Source: Pteria penguin (Eukaryota > Mollusca > Bivalvia > Pterioida > Pteriidae). Taken from it: a stretch of DNA of 64,000 bases. This document shows positions 46,317-57,675 of this stretch, piece after piece. The notes beneath the pieces are model-generated. The model did no database searches, was not told the origin of the DNA, and was given only the letters and a program-made list of their open reading frames with translations. The translations under genes and the position numbers were made by a program. The stretch spans positions 16,929,269 through 16,993,268 of the forward strand of contig CM068582.1 of the NCBI GenBank assembly GCA_035048485.1. Direction: 5' to 3'. How positions within the stretch are numbered: position 1 is the first letter of the stretch; every line of letters starts with the position of its first letter.

Positions 46317-48149
46317 TACCAAGACTTCCATCCTTAACATATGCAGATTTGTTTGAAATGTTTGTATCTCGAATTTATCAGACCTATACTACCTGGATCA
46401 AATTTTTCCACTTCATATTTACACTTCTGCTGTGATGGCCAAATGCTCAGGCAGTAATAAATATATGCCAAAAAGCTTTAAGACATTATTTAAAAAACTG
46501 TACCGAGTTTAACATCAAAAAGCCTGCAACTCCATGAATTCAAGCATTGACTTAAAGTTCTTATAAAAATAAAACCACCTTAAAAGTCCTATTAAAATAA
46601 CGCTGAATTGGGCATTTTCTTTGAGAGACAGACGACCCGCTCTGAAGATCAGGCCAATACAGTTGTTGAAAGTGCATTTTTGTGTAAATTAAAGTAGCCA
46701 TTGGTGAACAAGTAACAAGGATACAAATACCTTTGAAAGCATCTGATAAGCATGTTAATCAAATATTTTATGAAATCATTGATAATGCCCCTTATAAAGT
46801 ACACACATAAATGCATGTCACTAGTCATATCCAATTAAGAAGAAATTATTCCATACACAGTCATACAGGTATGAAAATTATGCAAAGTTACAGTAGTCAA
46901 GCTTACATACATCTGTGTAGTCTTGAATTTGTATGTCTCAAGTTTTGCAGTAGTTTATATGTACAGTACCGTCTATCCTCTAACGCAGATATTAATGGTC
47001 ATCATTACTAGAAGAACATTTTTCTGATAGGTATAACTGCATTCAATTTTGATAGTGCCATTTTCTAAATCATTTACATGGCATTTTGCAATCTTGGGAG
47101 GTACACATGCTAGTTTTCATCAATGAAAAGACCATGTTTCAACTTTCAGATTCGCGTGCCTTGTTCTGCTTTATTCATAATACCATTGGTTAGCTAAAGC
47201 CGCATTTCTTTTCCAATATTAAGTGAAAAAGATTTGTAATTATAGCTGTTTATGCCCATAAATAGCTTGAATATATGATTTAATGGGGCATCACTGAATT
47301 TGAAATCTTTCCCTGGTCATCTCTTCAATTAGTTGTACCCATGAGTAGTAAATATATATTTAAAGTCAGTTTAAAAATCAAAATTTGGAAGCAAATTGCT
47401 TATTGACTTGTTTAGGATCTTAACTGTCTTTAGATAAACCTAGACTACTAGGAACATTTAACAACCAAGCCGTTTACTTAATTAGTTAAAGAAGACTACA
47501 TTAATACTGCTTATGGTCATATCATCAGCAGGTATAGGATTGCAATAAGTCTAGATGAACTCTTTTATGTTCCTGGTCATGGCTAATGTTGATATCATCG
47601 ATTGACTAAGGTTCTGAGATTTTCCTGGCTGTAGCCAATGTACACTCATATTTGCAAGTTCAATTATGCTGGTGAAAAGATGGTTTTATGGAATTTGGTA
47701 AATGTTTACATATATATTTTATCTCGCTTTCATACCGAACTTCATACGAAAACAATGTATAATTTGCTTGCAACTGATAATAATTAGAGTGATTATGCTA
47801 TGATGTAAATTTGAAATTAACATTTAATCATATTTCAGTATAAATTTCAAGTACAGATATCATCACATCATACATGTTCTAAATGTTGCTGTCTGTTCCG
47901 TTATCATTGTAACAGTAATTGTAATGTGAAAAGTGATGAACATGGAAAATATGGCCAATAATCTAAGTTAAATTTCAAGTCGTTTCACATGGTTTTTTTC
48001 GGTTACCACAAAGAAAACTTAGAAAGAAATCAAAGCCCATTGACGAAATTAATGTCACAAGCATTGTTTTGCAAACTTACGCAACATATGTGCAACCTTC
48101 GGTTTATCATTGTTATTAATTAATATTAGAAATATATACGTTATACTTT

Positions 48150-48450
48150 GATAATGCTCATGGCTGAATGATTGGAATTCTAATAATATATCAATATTTG
48201 AAGAGCAAAGTGAAAACCAAAGTGAGTCAAAATTCACTCTAAAGACAGAGCTATGTATGAGGAAGATACTCCTTAGTTTCAAAGTAATTTTTTAATTTCA
48301 TGATTTTTAAGTATATACATTTCACGTCAGTACAAAAGTACTAAAACTAGACTTATAATGCCATGGGGGGTATCAATTCACCAGTAGTGACACTGGCTTA
48401 GTGGTTGTTATCAATATTATAACATATATACGTTATAATTTTGTGCACCA
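48150..48450 (+). repeat. F1 body fragment, diverged
   Basis: AGAGCTATGTATGAGGAAGA then TACTCCTTA, a CAGTACAAAAGTACTAAAAC segment and a terminal TTGTGCACCAAATGCGGACA-like piece follow the order of the 54.3-54.6 kb copy. Confidence 0.5.
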
Positions 48451-49213
48451 AATGCGGACATCTAGGCAATTCTATGTTCTATTAGGGGGGGGGGGGGCAT
48501 ATTGCCTCGTCATTTGCAAATGTATGATAAACTTTGTACAAATGCCATCTCCACATAATGAACATGGTTTGGTTAAATGTAATTTGTACCCATTATCGGC
48601 CTTAAATTTCAATTATTCATCCTCCCATCCACATAATGGCGCATTCCTTAATAAGATATATCATTATATGGAGAGACTCTAAGTCTGGTAAATCTCGTAG
48701 ATTAGAAAACCAAAAGTGTGTTCCTATCTCATTTCCTGGTTGAATCAACACTACATGTCCATTTACATGAGGAGAATTATTACTCTCAGATTGAACAACC
48801 TCATCTGAATGAAAATGAAATTAATAAATTAATAGGGATATCATGGACTTCCAGAAAAATCTAGAGGTGGGATCAGATGTTATGGAGGAGTCAGCATCAA
48901 CACTCTCTTCATGAAAGTAAATTTAAAAGTAATGAAGTGGGCATAACGTACATGTATATATATAATCACTTACAGATATATATGCAGTCTGACAAATTAC
49001 AAACCCGTATACTTGCACATAATTTATACGGTTACCATTACACGTTTAATCCATTATTTTAGAATAAACTCATTATGTGTTACCGGCCAGGGCCATGAAC
49101 ATATGATTACTGTGTCCAGCTTCAAACTGCAATTACTTGAGTTTAAAATAGTCAGTATAACATTCAACGATTATATTCATTCAGAAATTGTTATAATGGA
49201 ATGTTGGTATTAT

Positions 49214-49309
49214 TGGAAGAAAAAAGAGGAGTTACTGGCTCAGTTATGTGGCAGAAGTCACCATGGAGATATACAATACATGAATATAAATAATATACTA
49301 GGAACAAAA
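49214..49309 (-). mobile_element. Extremely truncated family A 3' end (~95 bp)
   Basis: Read on the minus strand this is the last ~95 bases of family A (GTATAGCTCC-like segment, GGTGACTTCTGCCACATAAC, then CTCCTCTTTTTTC). It is nearly identical to the young copies, and similarity stops abruptly at the 5' side near 49309. This shows insertion of only the 3' terminus. Confidence 0.75.
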
Positions 49310-50061
49310 ATGTTAAATGATAATTAATGATTCTGAAAAGAGGAAGAAGAATATGTAATGAAGTCAATCACTTTATAACAAACACTTATGCGAATTTGCT
49401 ACTAATGGAATTTTTTGAGAATATCAAAATGGTTTAACTAGAGGGACAGAGGCTACTAAAGAGTGATTGAAAATTCACTGAATATGTAATGAATAAATGT
49501 CATGTGACAACAATTCGCTGTGATCAAATAAACTATTATTTGCCATGCCATTTTGTCAAACCGAGAAAACACTATCAACCGAGGCGGTCTTCAAGAAATA
49601 CTTATAAGGTCACCATATAAACATTTCAATACTGAATTGACGTGCGCACAAATTTTTCGCATATGACATTTTTATTAAATTCCTGTGACTTCGAGATTAA
49701 GCGCTCGACCACTGACTCGCAGAACCGAACCAAATGTTTCTCGTTGTAACGGTAACACGAGACGCCTCATTTTTTCTCCTTTTTCCTTTAAACATTAGGC
49801 TTCTAGTACTCCAAAAGTCAATTTGGTAATGACCGGGTGACACGAGAATTGCCTATTTCATGAGTGTAAAAGAGAGAAGCGAACATGAAATCTGTCAGGA
49901 GATTGCTCTTGAACATCATTACATTGTGTTGCTCTCGACGCCTTCAATTGGCACTTTGTGCATTTTGAACAATTTCTAAGCAATCAGCATTAATATCAAT
50001 TAAGTATAGAATACACGGGACATATAATTTATTATTATATCATATCTACAGCGCAAATATA

Positions 50062-50255
50062 CCTGATGCATAGTACGGAAACTTGGACCTTTGCAACGAA
50101 CCCACTCGAAGCAGCAAGGAATATTTTACGAGCCATAACTACCACTACCATATGGGGGTGCGGTTTCAACGTCACATCGATAAACTTGCGGACAGATTCG
50201 TACACGGGACCTCTCGGCCTCTAATACCAAGCGTGCTACCCTATGGGCTACAGCA
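50062..50255 (-). mobile_element. Decayed copy of the 43.6-kb SINE family
   Basis: The blocks CCTGATGCAT, ACCTTTGCAACG, ACCCACTCGAAGCAGCAAGG, TTTTACGAGCCA and CACGGGACCTC follow the same order as in the intact SINE. The tRNA-like head at 50200-50255 has lost the B box. No target duplication could be found. Confidence 0.6.
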
Positions 50256-50418
50256 GTTCTACTCTACTCGCGATACGAGCACGATGTACGTGTTATATTT
50301 ATTGTTTTCTGTCGCCTAGAAATAAAATATATCTCGATAAATTATAAATACTTACAATATCAAACATTACCAACGGAGAGTTTTACTTGAATATTTTGTC
50401 AGTAAGTACGCATTTATG

Positions 50419-50545
<127 letters not shown>

Positions 50546-51432
50546 GGTAATTTACGACAGTGTACTTCAAAGATCACTATTGACAAAGTCATTGGCTTGT
50601 GACACCCTTAATTTCTTTAATCTTTGGCAAATGTCTTCGAAATAAAAGCTTTGTATGTTTATTATACCAGAAGAATACAGCAAGAAACGTGATTAGCAGT
50701 ACATGTCATGATTTTGATTTAATTTACATATAAATTAAGGTGAAAACAAAACTATTGTATATGTTTACATATAACAATTCCAGCCCTTCGGTGTTGGATA
50801 GTTCATCAATTTAATGCTCAATAGTCCTATAGGTCAATGCTCAGTAGATCATAAGTCGATCCCCCGGACTTAAGAGAGTCCATATTATTAGACTTCTGAA
50901 TACTCCCCTAGAGTAGTTAATAATTTTACTCTTCCTTGGAGACCTGAATTATTTAGCTTCAAATTCAGTGTTTTTGACGATCATATCTGACATTTTCACT
51001 CAGTCGATAATTACTTTCGTTTACTCTCATCTCTTCTTGGAAGAATCTATTATATCTACCAGATTCTGCAAATTGATTCGTTGATCAACGGTTGAAAAAT
51101 CTTAATGTGACTAAGCAACTTTACTTTGAAATCATTGTAGAAGGGTGACTTTATATTACCTGCGCGTCATAGGTACCCACGTCAATGCAATGGCGATAGT
51201 AGGGGTTTTCTTTGACGACCAGTATTTGCAGCAAATAAGAAAGTACCATCTTACTTTTCAAAATCTACATTCATGTTACTGAGTATATCAAACAAGTACT
51301 GTTAGATTTTCTTTATGTTTGGGAAAGTATTAAAAAATGATATTTTAAAAATCTGATATGCTCAAAGTTACATTCGATAAAATACATACTACCTTTTTTA
51401 CGAAGTGACATGCCATTTTGTCGACCCGTGGC

Positions 51433-51572
51433 AGTGGCGGATCCAGAATTCTTGAAAATGGGGGGACACATGTATATTAGCCAAACTGCTCGGTCATTTT
51501 TGTGCCAAATCTGGATTTTTACATGTAAAGATGTGGCGAAAAGGGGGGACGGGGGGTTCTAAATCCGCCACT
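51433..51572. mobile_element. ~140-bp MITE-like element
   Basis: It begins AGTGGCGGATCCAG and ends CTAAATCCGCCACT, 14-base terminal inverted repeats with two mismatches. The interior has G-rich runs (ATGGGGGGACACATG, AAAAGGGGGGACGGGGGG). No coding. No clear target duplication. Confidence 0.65.
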
Positions 51573-52778
51573 ATGAAGAAACATCTTTAACATAGGCGAA
51601 CAATAAGAAACCTTGTCAACCTAATCCTCGCTTCAGTTGACAATATTTCTTTGGATTCGCAAAATGGTATGTATCCTCGTAAAAAATGTATATTAATATA
51701 ATGAAAGTGTTTAGTAGTTATAGTTTTTGATTCTGTGTTTTCCATCGGATGCCATTAATATACAAACAATTTTTAACCACATGACAACAGTAGGTGAAAT
51801 GGGTAGTTGCAAATTACAGACTTATAATCTATTTAAATGCACTATCTATTTGCCGTGTTGTTTATATCTAAAACGCTACAAAGGACTGCTTGGCCCTAAT
51901 AGTGTATTATCACTTAGCATGAGACGTCATCAAATATCACAACAGTTCTGAAGAAGAGAGGCATTCTGTTTATCTATTATCTTACTATTCCTGCTGATCA
52001 ATTACCATGGCCATCTGCAACATCAATATAACTCCTAATGTGATGTCATTTTTATGATGTTTGGGGAATCCCAGAAGGGTGATTCAATGTCAAAGGAGCC
52101 TATTTGATAGCATGTATGGTTTATGGGAACTGATATCCGTTATTTCAGTTTGTTGGTGGTCGAATTCTAGTCATATCTGTATGATAACATAGAAATTTCT
52201 TCGATCCTACCATCGATGGTAATTAACATAGATGCATTAATATATCCATTTTCAACATATTTTTTAAATGAACTATACAATGGATGGTGAGATTTTTATG
52301 GACGCTTCTATGGCACGTGCACATTAATGACATAATTAATGAGCGGAGCTAATACATGAAGCTTTGGGTAGTAATATGAAGTAAGGCTTGCACGTCTTTA
52401 GTTACTGGTAAGCGTGATATTTATAAGAATCATATTGTCCTCTTGGTTAAAGCCGCATGAAATACAATAATGAGAATAAAATACGAGTAAGTAATATCTA
52501 TAGTTTTTTTGATTTTGTTCTTTATACTCTGTCAAATTAAAAATTTAAGAAACAAATACAATATTCGATAATCATGATTAATCGTCAGCAAAAACTCGAT
52601 CTTCACAAAAATATACTGACAGCACATTACTCTCAAAGTCCAAATAACGGCTATCTATAATATCAATTTGCCATGTACATGTGATCTCGATTTTGCGTAC
52701 AGTGATGATGGAATTAACAATGTCCTGCGGGGTTCAGATTTTCCTCTAACTTCCCAGGCCTGAGTTCACATGATGTAA

Positions 52779-52947
52779 ACTTCGAAATGGCTATTCCCCA
52801 GCTTGCCATCTCTTGAAATTCCAGCACTGCCAACAGGATCCTCAGCTTCCTCTACCACAGAGCGTATTAAATCAGTGACAGAGGATGAGATCCGCTAATT
52901 GGAGGATAGTGCTCAGTCCTCAAACAGCAAAACACAGAATGGGGTGT
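52779..52947 (+). pseudogene. Possible decayed fragment of a ZMYM/Crypton-like protein
   Basis: One frame reads KWLFPSLPSLEIPALPTG and TTERIKSVTEDEIR, then a TAA, then LEDSAQSSNSKTQNGV and another stop. The phrase SVTEDEIRxLEDSAQSxN resembles the start of the domain found in ZMYM-type and Crypton-derived tyrosine-recombinase-like proteins, where a TE-E-LE segment precedes an asparagine/threonine-rich linker. This is a memory-based resemblance with only one strong stretch. It is clearly not intact. Confidence 0.35.
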
Positions 52948-53881
52948 AATCCTGTTATAAGGTTAATAACGTTGATTTTAGCATGTATAAAATCAACATT
53001 CAAGCAATGGTATATATATTCCATAAAAGCAATAACCGGTAAATAGGCTGTGGCATAAACATTTGGTTTATTCGTTTTTCTGTTTTTCAAACTACGATAC
53101 CTATTAGCCTACTGTCTGGGCGCCGTCCCTCCTGTCAATGACTTTTCTTAATATTTCAACAAATCAATACAAATAGAAAAAAAACTGTTATCATACTCTA
53201 TTTTGTCCTAACTTTGCGGCATATTTTCGCAAGAAGAAATGTAAAAATGACGAAACTATAGAGGATTTGAAATTTAGATAGGACCTTTTCTATAGTAAAT
53301 TTTACCCGAAGGAAACGTCACGCGCACTATAACGTCATCTGGAACGTTCGAAGTTGATTTGAAAAGGGTAGTGCTGAAAGTTTTTAGAGGCGTAACTTCT
53401 GTATAAAAGCACTTAACACTATGAAGGCAAAGAAACTGAAAATAACTCCAGCCATTTAGATCATTTAATAAAGAAATGAAACGGAAAGCTCCTGAAGTAT
53501 CGAAATTCTTTTATTTGCAATGAACTAACAGCCCTCTTATAATGGATTCGTCTAATTTGACACTGTTAGATGCAAAACATGGCTCAATGTTTCAGCATTA
53601 AAAAGTTCCTATCTAGATGAATCATCTGCTATTATTCGGAAACCAGTGTGTTTATTCGAGGAATTTTTGACAAAAAAGTTACGAAAAAAAAAAATGAAAA
53701 TGAAGCAAAAGATATATTTGACTTTAATTCTGATTTAAAAATTTATTTAATAGAGAAAATTCGTTGACGGAAGGTATCGGGCCCAGAGAGTACATATATT
53801 AATCATTTGAAACATATACTATTGTCAAAGAAATGAAAACAACAACAGAAGCAACAGATTCTGAATATTTATATTCCATTC

Positions 53882-54001
53882 AAAGAAATTAAATCACTCC
53901 ATATGTACACTTTCATTCTACAAAGAAATTAAATCACTCCATATGTACACTTTCATTCTACAAAGAAATTAAATCACTCCATATGTACACTTTCATTCTA
54001 C
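53882..54001. repeat. Three perfect copies of a 40-bp unit
   Basis: Units 53882-53921, 53922-53961 and 53962-54001 are identical (CAAAGAAATTAAATCACTCC is the first half of each when read from one base upstream). Perfect identity implies a very recent expansion. Confidence 0.93.
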
Positions 54002-54315
54002 ACTAAAGTGGTTATATTTCTGTTTTTTGGGGGGTTGTTTTGTTTCCTTCTTTTTATGATTATTTTGTTTATGTTTGTTTGGTTGGGTTGGATTTTTTCC
54101 GATTGTTTTGTTTTAATTTTTATTTAGGATGGTTAATTTACATGTATCATCATTATAAGACAAATATTTTTTCTGCATGTATTTAGTGTAAGAAAATACG
54201 GAAATAAATACTGATACTGGACACATCTTTAAGGATAAATTGATTCAATATTGAATATGAGGAAGAAATATCGATATATCAATAATAAAATCAGAACATA
54301 TATCTGTGTAAAAAA

Positions 54316-54625
54316 AATTGGTGCACCATATGGACATTTCGACAACTTATGTCTATTCGATAATACTCAAGGCCTTAACTGTAGAAATCAAAATATAGAT
54401 ATTTAAAGAGGACACTCATTACTAAATTGACTTTAAATTAAGAGTCATATAACCCACCTAAGGGCAGAGCAATGTATGAAGGAGATATTCCTTAATTCAA
54501 GAATAATTTACAAACTATCTATCGCTCAGTAATTTGAAGTATATATTTCCAATATGTACAGAGGTACTGAAAACTTGACTGAGGAAACCCTCGGAAACTG
54601 ACCGTCCACCAGTGGTGGTATCGAC
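54316..54625. repeat. F1 repeat with body and stem-loop end, opposite orientation
   Basis: The stem-loop (reversed) is at 54316-54372 (GTGCACCATATGGACATTTC then GACAACTTATG), then GGGCAGAGCAATGTATGAAG (54462) and the body GTACAGAGGTACTGAAAAC with CAGTGGTGGTATCGACC (54555-54625). Related body fragments: 247-335 (+) and 48150-48450 (+). Confidence 0.65.
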
Positions 54626-55287
54626 CCAGTGATGATAAATTGATGGAATTTCACATAATTTGTATCAACAATTGTTATTATCATTAATACATGTATTAAT
54701 AAAACTAGCCGCCATGATGCTGCATAATTTCCAGTATGCAGCGTGTACATCCGCTGCAGCGCGTGCAGAACGGTGATTGCTAAATGGTTAGGCCTTACTA
54801 TCAGAGTCCCAATGCGGAAATATATACTACATACATGTAGTTGTCACTTTGGCCGATCCCCATCCTTAGGACATTCGGACTGTGGGCGCTGCATTCTTTG
54901 GTGGTATTTTACAATAATGGTATAATGAAATAAAATACCGTCGAGGTATGCGATGCACGTAATTTAGAGAGGACTTGGAGTATATCTTTAATATTGTATA
55001 TAGATATATTTTAGCACACTTATTTTTCTGACTGTATACCATTTTATATAATATGTCAGTACACTTTATGTAAGTTTTTATATAATTTTATATATGATAA
55101 TTTTCTACGCGGTATATATTTAGATACCAGATTCCGACATGTTTTTTACTTTAACATCAGTCATTTTAACGCCATACTTACGTGCGTAATAATGACGTCA
55201 TGACGTAGTCGGTTTTCTTTTTTAAGTTAAGTTAATATATTTTTGAAACAGAGATTGATATAGCTTTATTTTTGTCATCTCTTAAAT

Positions 55288-55320
55288 TGCTTGATAAAAG
55301 CCGTGAGGCCGAAAATTTGC
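55288..55320 (+). repeat. Isolated copy of the GGCC-GAAA stem-loop motif
   Basis: GCTTGATAAAAGCCGTGAGG then CCGAAAATTTGC matches the motif in the 12.1-12.36 kb palindrome arms. A weaker copy, with the 3' stem disrupted, is at 20143-20176 (+). Confidence 0.6.
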
Positions 55321-55721
55321 AGTATAGAGCGTTTGAGTTCTTTTACGCCATATTTAAGTTAATGAAATCATGCTACACTCCTTATATGAGCATTTGTTTT
55401 GCAAAAATTAAACTGTCAAAATTGGATTGCTAAAATATATGGAATTTTATCAGAATTTGCTTTGATTTATGCTTCAGTGAACGGTGAAACCCTTGAAGAT
55501 AACATATTTAAACTTTAGTAAAACCGTTTAATCGCCATCCATAAACAAGCAATAAAATCTGAACAAAACCCATATCCTAAATGTTTTACGTATAAGCTTT
55601 TAGTGGAATAAGTCATACTATGTACAGCCATATTTAACAAAACCTATATGTGTAATCAATAGAAGAAAATCAAAATAAGATACGTCTATGATCTCACTGT
55701 TCAGCGATAGAAACTGGACGA

Positions 55722-55905
55722 TATAAAATACACATTTACATCGACGATATAAAAATACACATTTACATCGACGATATAAAAGAAGGTCCTTACCATGACG
55801 ATATAAAAATACACTTACATCGACGATATAAAAATACACCATTACATCGACGATATAAAAGAACGCCCTTACATCGACGATATAAAAGAACGCCCTTACA
55901 TCGAC
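55722..55905. repeat. ~27-bp minisatellite
   Basis: Six to seven units containing CGACGATATAAAA and TACATTTACAT-like halves, some shortened. Being close to a multiple of three it yields a minus-strand VDVRAFFYI repeat ORF (55618-55917), treated as a by-product. Confidence 0.85.
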
Positions 55906-56004
55906 GTATTTATCCAACTTAACTTACACATATTGAAGACGAATTTTATTTTGAAAGTCCTTAATCTCATAACTATAGTCAGTGTAGATTAAAACCGCAT
56001 TTTT

Positions 56005-56641
56005 AAGGAAGACCTTTTGTTTTTAATTTATTTCAGTTGCTAATTACAACCAACACTTGAAAGACTTTCGTAACCTGGGGAATTATCTTTAGCAACCTTT
56101 CACTATCAGAAAATGTTGTAGTTTAGTGTCATTACTGATGGGAGTCGAATATTATCAGGCTCGTAGTAACCAGGAGAGGTGGGGCTCTTTGTTATCCAAT
56201 CATGGACCTGTTTAATCATCTTACGACACGAAACGAAATTAAAGGTTTGCATCCCCCTTTTTTATTTTTGATATGCTTCCCATGGCCCTGATGTTACAAT
56301 TAATATTATTATCTTATGTAATCTGTACATTTGAATAATTGATTTAAAATAATATCGTCTTGGATTTTAAATCATAATACCAGCCTCTGCAAAAAAGAAA
56401 GGTGTTATAACAAGATTTCTTGCATTTCATTGCGTAAGCTCAATCGCCAAGGATTTTACTGTTTATAAAAGTATAGACTGAATACATGTCGCGGATTATA
56501 CAGTGGTACCATCATTTTTTCCATTCTATACGTCAATAAACAGTAAAATCCTAAGCGATTGAGCTACGCAATAAAATGCAAAGTGTTCGTCTACGTTGGT
56601 TGTACATAGCAACTGAATTAATTTTAAAACAAAGGGTCTTT
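56005..56641. repeat. Nested inverted repeat, outer and inner arm pairs
   Basis: Outer arms are 56005-56054 and 56595-56641 (AACAAAGGGTCTTT against AAGGAAGACCTTTTGTT; GTTGGTTGTA against TACAACCAAC). Inner arms are 56421-56465 and 56537-56580 (CAGTAAAATCCTAAGCGATT on the right). The left arm pair is separated by ~365 unpaired bases but the right pair by only ~14, so extra sequence lies in the left half. Confidence 0.75.
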
Positions 56642-56717
56642 AATTTTTATTTTCAGTCTTTACGTCAATAGACAAAAACACTAATACATTTCTTTCTTTC
56701 AATCTAATTTTCATTTA

Positions 56718-56826
56718 AGGTTCATGGGGAATGAACTTGGGTGAGAGACAAACAAATAACGTGAACCGCGAAGCGGTTCTCGAATGATTTGTTTGTTTCT
56801 CACCCAAGTTCATTCCCCATGTACCT
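56718..56826. repeat. 109-bp near-perfect palindrome
   Basis: Arms 56718-56757 and 56787-56826 (CATGGGGAATGAACTTGGGT / ACCCAAGTTCATTCCCCATG). The centre contains GAACCGCGAAGCGGTTC, itself a perfect small hairpin. It lies ~65 bases upstream of the young family A tail. Confidence 0.9.
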
Positions 56827-56892
56827 AGAAAAAAAGACAGTCATTCCTTATATCTACAATGCAATGTAAAAGGTTCTTTTCGGCAAATTCTT

Positions 56893-57675
56893 CAGATCTT
56901 ATTCAGAACTTCTATCTAAATTTGGAAATATTTCTTTTCAACAGTATGTATCCAATGGAATTTCCCATCCTTATTTTTACGGTAAAAGGCTCCGATAACG
57001 TTATTTTATCATGTAATAAAATAATCAAACGTCTTATAAATAGAGAATATGATATTGAGATCATCAAAAAGACTATAGGTCTTGTATTTGGCCCCTCTAC
57101 AGCCTTATGCAGACTTTTACTTGAACGTTGCACGCTGACTAACAGGGCGGTGGGGACTATATGACGGGCCTTGTCCAAACCTCTTTCAGAGGAGACATGG
57201 TCCTGAACCTCGTCCCCTCTGACTGTTAGTCGGGACTCCTACAGATCTAGGGTCTTAGCTCGCTTTCAGACTGGCAGAGCACGGTTTATCATGTTGATGT
57301 CACATATATTTTTATACCATTATGTCTTTTACAATACCTTACGTGTTTATATTTTTATGACCTCTCAATATGCGATACCTGTTGACCCTTGTTCTTTACA
57401 TGGAGGATTATTTATAAATTTTTAAATGTACGTCCTTTGATTGTTCTGCTGTTACGGTGAGTGGGAAGGTGGGCCCGTAAACCGGTTAACCACACCATTT
57501 GTTTGGCTTTTGTCAAATTAAATGACCGTCCTAAGTCGGTATCGTAATTGCACTACAATCAAATATTTTTGTAATGTGATATATGTTCTAGTATATTATT
57601 TATATTCATGTATTGTATAGCTCTATGGTGACTTCTGCCACATAACTGAGCCAGTAGCTCCTCTTTTTTCTTTTT
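56893..57675 (+). mobile_element. Young 5'-truncated family A retroelement copy with open C-terminal frame
   Basis: Similarity to the older RT element begins near 56893 (DLIQNFYLNLEIF) and continues in frame through MEFPILIF and KGSDNVILSCNKIIKRLIN to the TGA at 57162-57164, then the same ~510-base 3' UTR as the 25.4 kb copy. The ORF can be opened from an ATG at 56859, but that start lies outside the homologous part and is not meaningful. Two inverted-repeat structures lie immediately upstream (56.0-56.83 kb). Confidence 0.8.

Larger units (their letters stand above)
44906..49213. other. Gene-free stretch
   Basis: It contains the SINE tail at 46.26 kb and the F1 fragment at 48.15-48.45 kb. 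A TTATTTCAG acceptor-like site at 45454-45462 precedes an open stretch reading MLVTTTTFRKASHQHPRMFY that ends after about 38 codons. There is no donor and no family match, so it is not called as an exon. Confidence 0.5.

Noticed and set aside
55618..55917. Minus-strand VDVRAFFYI repeat protein
   Set aside because: By-product of a ~27-bp minisatellite whose period is a multiple of three.
56859..57164. 101-aa gene starting at ATG 56859
   Set aside because: It is the C-terminal remnant of an RT retroelement; the first residues lie outside the homologous region.
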